Source of the DNA: an uncultured Lachnospiraceae bacterium
GTDB taxonomy: Bacteria > Bacillota > Clostridia > Lachnospirales > Lachnospiraceae
DNA length: 31,989 nucleotides
Reading direction: 5' to 3'
Assembly (NCBI GenBank): GCA_910576815.1
Contig: CAJTKA010000038.1
Location: forward strand, 1 to 31,989
Part shown: in pieces, positions 1-6,344 of the stretch
Layout: every line of letters starts with the position of its first letter
Numbering within the stretch: the stretch's first letter is position 1
The notes under the pieces: model-generated
Seen by the model: only the letters and a program-made list of their open reading frames with translations
What the model was told of the DNA's origin: nothing
Database searches by the model: none
Program-made: the position numbers and the translations under genes

Positions 1-2
1 AA

Positions 3-278
3 GCGTTTCAAAAAGTGAAACAGGAAAAGCATACAATTTTGTACGAGACCAGAAACCCGTTAGGAATCAAGGGAACCCGCGTAAACGAGGAGACAGGGGA
101 GGCTTTCGAGGTGCATCTTCAAGACAGGGAACTCACTCCGGCACTAGAGTATGCGGGCTATGAGAAATGGGAAAGCATTTACACCCATCTGACATCTTCA
201 GCGGATTTTTCAAACAAATTTAAGACGCTCAAGCCCGCCACACTCCGCCCTAAAAAATTCAAGCGGACTAATTCGTAA
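3..278 (+). CDS. Hypothetical protein of the element, possibly cut by the window edge
   Basis: The frame is open to the left edge, so the gene may start outside the window; the first candidate start inside is GTG at 15, with no ribosome binding site before it. From there the product is 87 residues, hydrophilic, with a basic tail (KPATLRPKKFKRTNS) and no membrane segment. I do not recognise a family. It belongs to the cargo of the integrative element, reads in the same direction as the recombinase, and is followed by about 230 bases without a convincing gene. It could be the C-terminal end of a larger protein. Confidence 0.45.
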   Translation, partial: AFQKVKQEKHTILYETRNPLGIKGTRVNEETGEAFEVHLQDRELTPALEYAGYEKWESIYTHLTSSADFSNKFKTLKPATLRPKKFKRTNS

Positions 279-509
279 TAATGGCAGAACAGTATACCGC
301 GACATTCGATTCAATTTAATATATACGTCCCCTCTAAAGCGTTGGTGGACACTGATTACAAAAGATGGCAAAGAGACAGTGTGAAAAAACGGATAACCAA
401 GTCCTCTGGTCAGATAACAGTATGGTAAAGGTGTAAAGTAAAAACCACTGACAGCCAAAACAGCAATTATGTGATAGGAAAGCAAAAAATTTGATGGAGG
501 GAAAGTGAA

Positions 510-758
510 ATGTTTTACACACCGTTTCTTTATGAGATGAATCAATTAAGGATAGGCATACGCACGAATGTCAGACCATCAGCCACAATGACTTTGTGCT
601 TTAGAAGTCCTCATGCCTCATGTAAGACAGACAACTGGCTCGGCGGCAAGCTGCTCAGACTGTACACTGCTTATTACAGAAAAGTTATGCGGGAATCGGG
701 AGGAAAATTCTGGGACACGGATACGGGGAAGCAGGAGAAAGACTTGTATAACACTTGA
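510..758 (+). CDS. Small hypothetical protein of the element
   Basis: An 82-residue product starting at an ATG with GGAGGG 8 bases upstream, which supports real translation. The middle is basic and aromatic (KLLRLYTAYYRKVMRE) and the tail is charged; there is no clear signal peptide or membrane span. It ends 17 bases before the next small gene, which has its own GGAGGT, so the two are probably co-transcribed. I do not recognise the family. Small tandem genes of this kind are common accessory cargo of conjugative and mobilizable elements in Clostridia, but nothing here indicates a function. Confidence 0.45.
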   Translation: MFYTPFLYEMNQLRIGIRTNVRPSATMTLCFRSPHASCKTDNWLGGKLLRLYTAYYRKVMRESGGKFWDTDTGKQEKDLYNT

Positions 759-775
759 CGGAGGTAAACTGACAT

Positions 776-964
776 ATGATGGGGATTAAATTAAAAAGCC
801 AGCGCAGCGGTAACTGGATAGGCATAGCGATTGTTTATCCGAGTGGGGCAAGGGAAACAGTCGCAATGATTCTGATGCCGCCGGACAATGACTGGCGTGC
901 CACCATAGAATTTTATGACGAACTAATCAGATTATATAAAAAACGTCTCAGCAAATGTTTATAG
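776..964 (+). CDS. Small hypothetical protein of the element
   Basis: A 62-residue product. The start is well supported: GGAGGT lies about 9 bases upstream of the first ATG (ATGATG). The sequence reads as a compact fold: an N-terminal part likely to form beta strands (WIGIAIVYPSGARETVAMILMP) followed by a helix rich in Leu and Lys (IEFYDELIRLYKKRLSK). No membrane segment is present. It is the last gene before the hairpin terminator at 997-1035, so with the preceding 82-residue gene it probably forms a short transcription unit. Family unknown to me. Confidence 0.5.
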   Translation: MMGIKLKSQRSGNWIGIAIVYPSGARETVAMILMPPDNDWRATIEFYDELIRLYKKRLSKCL

Positions 965-996
965 CTTATAATACTATCGGTATACAGCATTGACCG

Positions 997-1035
997 AAAA
1001 GAAAGCCTGCTCTCATATGCAAAGGCTTTCTTTTT
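997..1035 (+). terminator. Rho-independent terminator after the small-gene pair
   Basis: The arm AAAAGAAAGCCT (997-1008) pairs with AGGCTTTCTTTT (1023-1034) across a 14-base loop, and the 3' arm is itself the T-tract. The arms are complementary along their full length. Confidence 0.7.
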
Positions 1036-1229
1036 GCGTGTATGACAATATTCCCAGAATAAAGAAAAGAGAGATTTTTATACAAACCTCTATTTCTCAT
1101 TTTATGAAATGCCAAAAATGGATTTTAATATTATTTTATGAAAACACAAATTTTGAGCCATCGGGTAAGTTTTATTTTTTTGAAAAAGGAATGAAAAAAA
1201 GGGAGTTCCAAGGAGGTCAGCGCGCAGAA

Positions 1230-1391
1230 ATGGAAAAGGTGGAGAAGATGGTGGAGAAAGTTTATCATTTTTCATTTGCCGGCATTGTCCGATGTGCAGA
1301 CAACAATCCAATTTTTCAATTAACCCGAATAGCGGCATGGTTTATGGGGCATTGGTCAAGGAACAGGGATAGCGATAGAGTAACAGGATAG
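1230..1391 (+). CDS. Possible small hypothetical protein of the element
   Basis: A 53-residue frame starting at an ATG with a perfect AAGGAGGT at 1210-1217, 12 bases upstream, which is slightly long. The N-terminus is a charged repeat (MEKVEKMVEKV) and the rest is mixed with several aromatics (FSFAGIV, AAWFMGHWS). The frame is open further upstream to 990, but that part contains the terminator and long AT runs and is unlikely to be coding. I see no family resemblance. The main support is the ribosome binding site. The following 1392-1635 holds no gene that I can defend. Confidence 0.3.
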   Translation: MEKVEKMVEKVYHFSFAGIVRCADNNPIFQLTRIAAWFMGHWSRNRDSDRVTG

Positions 1392-1635
1392 ACAATCACA
1401 ATTCACCCAACGTAAATATCAGCCATGCCACAATCTGAAATATCAGCCGACTCCTAAAGAAAAATAACCGATACATATCGAATCAGTCGGTCTCGTCACA
1501 CCGCTGTCAGACCTTTTTGCAAAAAACTTCGCCTCGTCCGTGTTCAGTGCGAACTCGTACCCATAAAACAGGGGGATATAGAAACAGGGCTTATGGATAT
1601 AGGTGTTATCTTTTTATATTTTGGAGGTAACACTT

Positions 1636-1953
1636 ATGTATCGCAGTAAGGCAGATTCAGAACAGGCAAATAGTGCAGAATACGGGAAATCAAAACCACA
1701 TAACTATGTAAAGAGTAATCGGCTAAGAGATGTTTACATGGATTTAGGAACAGAGAACAGAATAGTTTGTTCGTTAACGTATCAAAACAGGCAGGTGCAG
1801 GTTACTCTTGCATTTCCCGAACAGACAGACACGAAAGCGGAGCAGGATTTTGTCAGCAGGCTCAAAATGGTTTATCTTGAAAAAATCAAAACAGAGGCTT
1901 GCCAAAAGGAGAATTTGGCGTTACCATCTCCCACCACGAAGGAAAAGGACTAA
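1636..1953 (+). CDS. TnpW-like small protein encoded before the recombinase
   Basis: A 105-residue product. The start was placed at the ATG preceded by GGAGGT (1623-1628, 7 bases upstream) rather than at an in-frame ATG 33 bases earlier with no binding site. The core reads VCSLTYQNRQVQVTLAFPEQ followed by a helical segment with AEQDFVSRLKMVYLEKI. This layout, a short beta hairpin and then one helix, resembles the small TnpW-type proteins that often precede large serine recombinases in clostridial elements. The match is to layout and position, not a firm sequence match. It ends 20 bases before the recombinase start, so the two are probably co-translated. A role as accessory or control factor for recombination is inference. 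Confidence 0.5.
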   Translation: MYRSKADSEQANSAEYGKSKPHNYVKSNRLRDVYMDLGTENRIVCSLTYQNRQVQVTLAFPEQTDTKAEQDFVSRLKMVYLEKIKTEACQKENLALPSPTTKEKD

Positions 1954-1973
1954 GGAAAAGGAGGAAAATGGTC

Positions 1974-3644
1974 ATGCCTAAAAAAGTGAGAACCTTGTTG
2001 AGAGTATCATCAAAGCAACAGTTACATGATGACGACATACCCATGCAGAGGGCGGAGGCGAAGCAGTACATAGCCAGGCGCGATGACTGGGAGTTTGACA
2101 GGGAGTATATTGAAAAAGCGGTATCGGCATACAAGAACAATGTGGAGGAACGGGAAGTTTTGCAGGAAATACTGTCGGATGCCCGTGACCATCAGTTTGA
2201 TGTTCTGCTCACCTATATGTCGGACAGGATCGGCAGGCAGGAAGAATACAGCTTCTATGTCGCCACACTGAATCAGCTCGGCATAGAGGTCTGGACAATC
2301 AAGGACGGTCAGTTAAAAACAGAGGAACATATCGACAAACTGTTAAACTATATCCGATTCTGGCAGAACGAGGGAGAGAGCAAAAAGACAAGTATGCGTG
2401 TGAAAGATACGCAGAAAGAGTTGGTAAAGTCTGGAAAGTTTGTGGGTGGAAAAGCGCCATACGGCTATCGGTTAGTCCCTTCCGGCATGGTCAGCAATCA
2501 CGGGAGGCTGCTCAAGAAACTTGAGATTGTGGAAGAAAACGCACGGGTAGTCAGATTGATATACAGTCTGGCAGTTAACAAAGGCATGGGATATGAGAAA
2601 ATAGCGAAGGAGTTAAATGCGCGAAACATTCCGGCAATTACGACAGACAAGTGGAAAGCAGGAACCATAAGAAGTATCTTGACAAACCCTGTCTATATGG
2701 GCTATCTGGCAATAAACAGGAGAATCAACCATAACGGGTTTATCAGATTAGACAGGAAAGACTGGATTTATTCAGAGGAACAGATACCGGAACTTGTCAT
2801 TGTTTCGCAGCAGACATGGGAGAAAACGCAGGAAATCAGAGAAGCCCGAAAAAATAAAATCAATACCTCGAAACAGATATCCGCTAAGGAGTATAAAGAG
2901 CAGTACAATGTGCCGTTTTCCACAAAAGGGAAACTTGCACTGATTGGTCTTGCCACTTGTGGATATTGCGGGAAACGCTTAAAGAACGGGAGTTATTGCA
3001 ACCACTGGACGACAAAGGCGGGAGAAAAGAAAATATCCTACGCGGGCAGATATGTATGCCCGTCAAAATGTGAAAAGCGCAGCAGTTATTCGCAGAATTA
3101 TCTGGAGGGGATCGTGTTTGGGGTGGTTGAAACTTATATGGAGCATCTGAGATCCATAGATATCACGGAAGAAATAGAAAAAATGCAAAGTCAGCAAAGA
3201 CAGGGCATAGAGAAGGAACTGGGAACCATTCATAAAAAACAACAAACCTTACAAACAGATATCCGAACACTGGAAGAAAAGATACCAGAAGCAATCAGAG
3301 GGGAATATTATTTCAGTGCCGAGAAACTTTCTGCCATGATCAAGGAAAAGGAACAGGAAATGGTGGCGTTAGACAAAGAAGCGGAACAGGCAAAGAACAG
3401 GCTGTCACAGGTGGTAAATCAAAATAGCGATTTGGAGAAGTTTATCACCATGGTGCCAAATTGGAAGGAGGAATTTCAAAATGCAGATACGCAGACCAAA
3501 AAGATGTTGCTGTCTGCCCTCATTGACCAGATAGAGGTAAAAAACGATGATATCAACATCAAATTTAGGATACGACTGGAGGACTTTGTATTACTTGAAA
3601 GTATTGGTTTACCTACCACTCCGTATAGACGCGGTTCAAAGTAA
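1974..3644 (+). CDS. Large serine recombinase (site-specific integrase/excisionase)
   Basis: A 556-residue recombinase starting at the ATG 9 bases after AAAGGAGG; an ATG 6 bases earlier is too close to the binding site. The N-terminal resolvase domain carries the R-V-S motif with nucleophile Ser12 and a DRIGR motif. A recombinase domain follows (GGKAPYGYR, then NPVYMGYLAINRR), then a zinc ribbon with Cys329, Cys332, Cys362 and Cys366, a long coiled coil rich in Glu, Gln and Lys, and a short beta-type tail (ALIDQIEVKNDDINIKFRI). This is the usual order for integrases of Tn4451/TnpX-type and conjugative elements, which cut attP and attB through a 5' phosphoserine link. The last 8 to 10 codons (TTPYRRGSK) and the stop lie in host DNA antisense to the interrupted gene, so the C-terminus would differ in the excised circle. 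Confidence 0.93.
   Translation: MPKKVRTLLRVSSKQQLHDDDIPMQRAEAKQYIARRDDWEFDREYIEKAVSAYKNNVEEREVLQEILSDARDHQFDVLLTYMSDRIGRQEEYSFYVATLNQLGIEVWTIKDGQLKTEEHIDKLLNYIRFWQNEGESKKTSMRVKDTQKELVKSGKFVGGKAPYGYRLVPSGMVSNHGRLLKKLEIVEENARVVRLIYSLAVNKGMGYEKIAKELNARNIPAITTDKWKAGTIRSILTNPVYMGYLAINRRINHNGFIRLDRKDWIYSEEQIPELVIVSQQTWEKTQEIREARKNKINTSKQISAKEYKEQYNVPFSTKGKLALIGLATCGYCGKRLKNGSYCNHWTTKAGEKKISYAGRYVCPSKCEKRSSYSQNYLEGIVFGVVETYMEHLRSIDITEEIEKMQSQQRQGIEKELGTIHKKQQTLQTDIRTLEEKIPEAIRGEYYFSAEKLSAMIKEKEQEMVALDKEAEQAKNRLSQVVNQNSDLEKFITMVPNWKEEFQNADTQTKKMLLSALIDQIEVKNDDINIKFRIRLEDFVLLESIGLPTTPYRRGSK
3606..3626. other. Attachment-site junction (element/host) inside the SleC-like gene
   Basis: Read on the minus strand, the host gene follows its family down to ...VYTEW, ending in the bases GAGTGGTA, and then hits an immediate TAG. 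Family members continue with Tyr-Arg (TGG-TAy), so identity with the host extends at least to TGGTA. The crossover therefore lies at or just before this point. The exact core cannot be fixed, because the other junction is outside the window. Confidence 0.7.
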
Positions 3645-4329
3645 AGGACATGATTGCCAGCGTGTTGGCGTAGATGGCGCTTTCCGGCCAAGTGGCGTAA
3701 ATCTCGGAGGATACTACGTTTTTGATATAATCGCGGTAACGCACATAGTAATTGGGCGCAGTGGAATCTGCGGGAACGCCGTCATGTACGATGATGTACT
3801 CGGGGATCACCACGCGGCTTAAGACGATCTCACCGGATTCATCCATGGGCTTGATCTCGTCCTCGGGAATCTTAGGCGGGTAGTCGCCATAGAGGGTGTG
3901 GTCGGGAATGGCGATGATCTCCTCCGTATCTTCCGCCATTTCCGAGGGGGTCATTTCGATATTCTGTACGGCGGTCACATCCGGCAGCACTTCCACACCC
4001 GAGACAATGACGGGTTCGTAGCCGGGAGCGGTGACGGACACCGTGTACTCTGAGTAGGGCATGGGGGAGTTAGGGGTCAGGCTGTACTGCAAAGGCGGTG
4101 TTTTTAAGTCCACCGTTTCGGTCTGGCCGGAAGCATCTGTGGTAAGATTTTTCATTGCAGAATTTGGCTCCCCGGTAAAGGAGACGGTGATGGAGGCATT
4201 TTCTATGGGAATCAGGCCTACATTCGCGGTAACGTTGATCTGTAATCTACCGACCGTATCAGATCCTCCTGCCGCATCGTCTTCATTCTGTGTATACTGC
4301 AAAGCTGCTTCTTTTTTGATTTCATCCAT
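3613..4329 (-). pseudogene. 5' fragment of a SleC/SpoIID-type spore cortex-lytic gene, interrupted by the element
   Basis: The 238-residue open part starts at an ATG with GAGGT about 6 bases upstream. After a charged N-terminus comes a carboxypeptidase-regulatory-like beta domain (about 26-140, with TTDASGQTETVDL and TPNSPMPYSEYTVSV), then a linker and the start of a SpoIID-like catalytic domain (IPEYIIVHDGVP, YIKNVVSSEIYATWPE; the probable catalytic Glu is Glu209). The frame ends at VYTEW, where family members as I remember them continue with YRNKGY, the rest of the catalytic domain and a peptidoglycan-binding domain. The 3' part should lie at the far end of the element. Proteins of this type cut spore cortex peptidoglycan during germination. 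The promoter upstream fits a mother-cell sigma factor. The gene may be dead or may be restored by excision. Confidence 0.8.
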
Positions 4330-4365
4330 CTTGCTACCTCATATCTGAAGGTCTGCTCTTACGGT

Positions 4366-4393
4366 TAGCATATGCGGGGAGGGGAGGACTTGT
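4366..4393 (-). promoter_or_regulatory. SigK/SigE-like (mother-cell) promoter for the SleC-like gene
   Basis: On the minus strand AC (4393-4392) is followed after 17 bases by CATATGCTA (4374-4366), matching the Bacillus/Clostridium SigK pattern AC-N16/17-CATAnnnTA. Transcription would start about 30 bases before the ATG. The consensus is short, so a chance match is possible, but position and spacing fit a late mother-cell spore gene. Confidence 0.5.
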
Positions 4394-4403
4394 GCTTTTT
4401 GGA

Positions 4404-4432
4404 TTGACATGGGAAAGAAAAGATATTAAAAT
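4404..4432 (+). promoter_or_regulatory. SigA-type promoter for the TetR gene
   Basis: TTGACA (4404-4409), a 17-base spacer, then TAAAAT (4427-4432), giving a leader of about 35 bases. It is divergent from and back-to-back with the mother-cell-type promoter of the SleC-like gene, so the regulator could influence both. Confidence 0.7.
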
Positions 4433-4475
4433 GAAACTATATTTATTTTAAGGCAGAGCAGAAAAGGAAAGAATT

Positions 4476-5156
4476 ATGCCAAAAGTTACGGAAGAATACA
4501 TTGCGAGTAAAAAGAAACGGATCACGGACGCGGCTTATGCGTTATGTCTGCAAAAGACGGTCAGCACGGTCACCATGCAGGATATCATTGACAGGACAGG
4601 GCTTAGTCAGGGCGGTATCTATCGATTTTATAAGGATATCGATGAAATATTTGCGGATATGATCAGGCAGATGCGGGAGAGGGTCAGCATCAAAGGGAAA
4701 ATCGACGAAATTTTAGAGCAGAAAGATGAGCTGCCGCCGCGCATGATTACGGATCGGCTGTTTGCGATGCTGGCGGACTTTATGGAAAGCGAACTGATGG
4801 GCATTGAGAAGATTGATTTTGAACTTTCCGTACTTGCCATGAACAGGCCGGACAGAATCGAAAAGATCATGGGTGGCCTTCCGGAAGCGGGAAATATGGA
4901 ATACCTGACCCTGCGTACGATGGCGTATTTTAAGGAGCAGATGGAGCGGGGCAGGATTCGGCCGCGTGTGAATGCGGAGGAACTGCTGGCGTTTATTTCG
5001 TCGGCGTACGGCGGCATTCAGATGACCTGCATCGTCAACAACTGTTATCGGCATGAAAGGAATCCTCTGGCTGCGCTCTATCAGCCACGGAGTCTGCTCA
5101 AGATATTAGCGCAGACGGTGAATGAACTGATCGGGGCGGGGGAAGCGCGAATCTAG
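4476..5156 (+). CDS. TetR/AcrR-family transcriptional regulator
   Basis: A 226-residue DNA-binding regulator. The N-terminal helix-turn-helix is clear (about 14-60): RITDAAYALCLQK, then VTMQDIIDRTGLSQGGIYRFYKDIDEIF, the classic TetR recognition-helix pattern. The remaining 160 residues form the variable helical ligand and dimer domain; the ligand cannot be guessed. GGAAAG precedes the ATG. The gene has its own SigA-type promoter and reads away from the interrupted SleC-like gene towards an alpha/beta hydrolase 114 bases downstream. The hydrolase is the most likely neighbour to be controlled, but no shared palindromic operator stands out. Its whole reading frame is intact. Confidence 0.9.
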   Translation: MPKVTEEYIASKKKRITDAAYALCLQKTVSTVTMQDIIDRTGLSQGGIYRFYKDIDEIFADMIRQMRERVSIKGKIDEILEQKDELPPRMITDRLFAMLADFMESELMGIEKIDFELSVLAMNRPDRIEKIMGGLPEAGNMEYLTLRTMAYFKEQMERGRIRPRVNAEELLAFISSAYGGIQMTCIVNNCYRHERNPLAALYQPRSLLKILAQTVNELIGAGEARI

Positions 5157-5270
5157 GTAATTGAGACTGTGTCTTTCAAGGGTCTGCTTATGGTTATGTT
5201 ATTTGCACAATTAGATTAACGTTGTGGCGCGTTTTGCGGTTGCCTGAAATAATAAAAAGGAGTAAAAAGT

Positions 5271-6245
5271 ATGAAAACACAGCAACAATACACAGAAGAA
5301 TACGCGCGCATCGGGGGCATCGACCACTACCACCTGCACTATAAGTCGAAGCCGGAGGATCCTGTCCTGCTCTTTATCCACGGCGGACCGGGGCAGACGG
5401 AGAGTTTCTTTGCCTTCCTGGTGGAAGAATACGCGGAGCGCGATTACAATATCGTCTACTACGACCAGCGCGGCGCGGGCAAAACCTGGCTGAAAAACAA
5501 AAAGAGCAAGCCTGATACGGAGACCTTAAAACAGGATCTGCTGGAGATGGTGCTGTACCTAAAAAAACAGTATGGCAAAGAGAAGATCGGTATCCTCGGG
5601 CACTCTTGGGGGAGCGTGCTCGGGAGCATGTTTGCGCTGGAACACCCGGAACATACACTGTGCTATATTGGCTGCGGACAGGTCATTGATATCATGGAAA
5701 ACGAGCGCGTCGGCTATGCGATCCTCAAAGAGGCAATCGAGAAAGGCGGAAATAAAAAGGACCAAAAGAAGCTTAAAAAGATCGGCGAGTACCCGACTGC
5801 GCATTTTGACGCAAAGGTTTACCGCAAGATGGGACAGATTCGGAGCCTGCAGGGAAAGTATAAACTGGCGCAGGATTTTGGAAAGACGGTCATTGATTTG
5901 TGGCGGCGTTCGCCTGTTATGGGTGTAAGAGACCTTGTACCATTTATGACAGGAATGTCAGTTAATATGCAGCTGATGCGGGAGCTGATGTCCTATGATC
6001 TGCGGAAAAAGGGAAGCAGTTATCAGGTTCCTGTCTACTATGTGCTGGGAGCAAAGGACAGCCAGACGCCGATCGGGATCAGCATGAACTATTTTGAAAC
6101 AGTGCAGGCGCCGGATAAGAAACTGTATCTGATCGAGAATGCGGGGCATGCACCGATGATCGACAATCCGGAGGCGTATCGGCAGGCGGTGCGGGATTGC
6201 ATTCACCGTGCGCAGAGCCATGCAGAAAGCAGTGGAGAGCAGTAA
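5271..6245 (+). CDS. Alpha/beta hydrolase, proline iminopeptidase-like (S33 type)
   Basis: A 324-residue cytoplasmic hydrolase; AAAAGGAG precedes the ATG at good distance. The oxyanion motif HGGPG (37-41), the DQRGAG segment (65-70), the nucleophile elbow GHSWGS with Ser112, the acid in LGAKDSQTP (Asp263) and the base in NAGHAP (His293) make a complete catalytic triad. HGGPG and DQRGAG are typical of prolyl aminopeptidase-like S33 enzymes, which release N-terminal proline or act on related small amides and esters. The cap domain (about 140-240) is Lys-rich, so substrate cannot be set from sequence. It follows the TetR gene in the same direction. Two hairpins lie after the stop. Confidence 0.85.
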   Translation: MKTQQQYTEEYARIGGIDHYHLHYKSKPEDPVLLFIHGGPGQTESFFAFLVEEYAERDYNIVYYDQRGAGKTWLKNKKSKPDTETLKQDLLEMVLYLKKQYGKEKIGILGHSWGSVLGSMFALEHPEHTLCYIGCGQVIDIMENERVGYAILKEAIEKGGNKKDQKKLKKIGEYPTAHFDAKVYRKMGQIRSLQGKYKLAQDFGKTVIDLWRRSPVMGVRDLVPFMTGMSVNMQLMRELMSYDLRKKGSSYQVPVYYVLGAKDSQTPIGISMNYFETVQAPDKKLYLIENAGHAPMIDNPEAYRQAVRDCIHRAQSHAESSGEQ

Positions 6246-6257
6246 ACGAAGCGAAAA

Positions 6258-6338
6258 CAGGCTGCAGATCGACAGCCTGCATCCAAAAGGCAGGTTATGG
6301 AATGAGGGTTGCGTTTGCAGCCCTCTCAATGCTATACT
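6258..6338 (+). promoter_or_regulatory. Tandem hairpins and candidate promoter before the giant gene
   Basis: Two hairpins lie here: CAGGCTG/CAGCCTG (6258-6279) and GAGGGTTGC/GCAGCCCTC with loop GTTT (6304-6325, one G-T pair). Neither has a T-tract. TTGCGT (6309-6314), 18 bases, TATACT (6333-6338) is a plausible promoter that overlaps the second hairpin. It would place the transcript start almost on the ATG at 6345. Confidence 0.4.
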
Positions 6339-6344
6339 GTATAC

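Larger units (their letters stand above)
1..3620. mobile_element. One end of an integrative element with a large serine recombinase
   Basis: The stretch carries small unknown genes, a TnpW-like gene and a large serine recombinase, and stops abruptly inside a sporulation gene whose remaining coding sequence is absent. The DNA is visibly more AT-rich than the purine and operon genes to the right. The recombinase is the last gene and points at the junction, a common layout for serine-recombinase conjugative or mobilizable elements. The other end, and with it the size and cargo, lies to the left of the window. The right boundary is set from where the interrupted reading frame stops matching its family, so it is good to about 10 bases. 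Confidence 0.8.

Noticed and set aside
210..545. Minus-strand open frames opposite the left-end genes
   Set aside because: Composition is typical of antisense frames (many Phe, Leu, Tyr, Cys), with no ribosome binding site at the start.
5180..5192. GTCTGCTTATGG after the TetR gene as another copy of the palindromic repeat
   Set aside because: Only one short half-arm is present, with no partner arm nearby, so chance is as likely.
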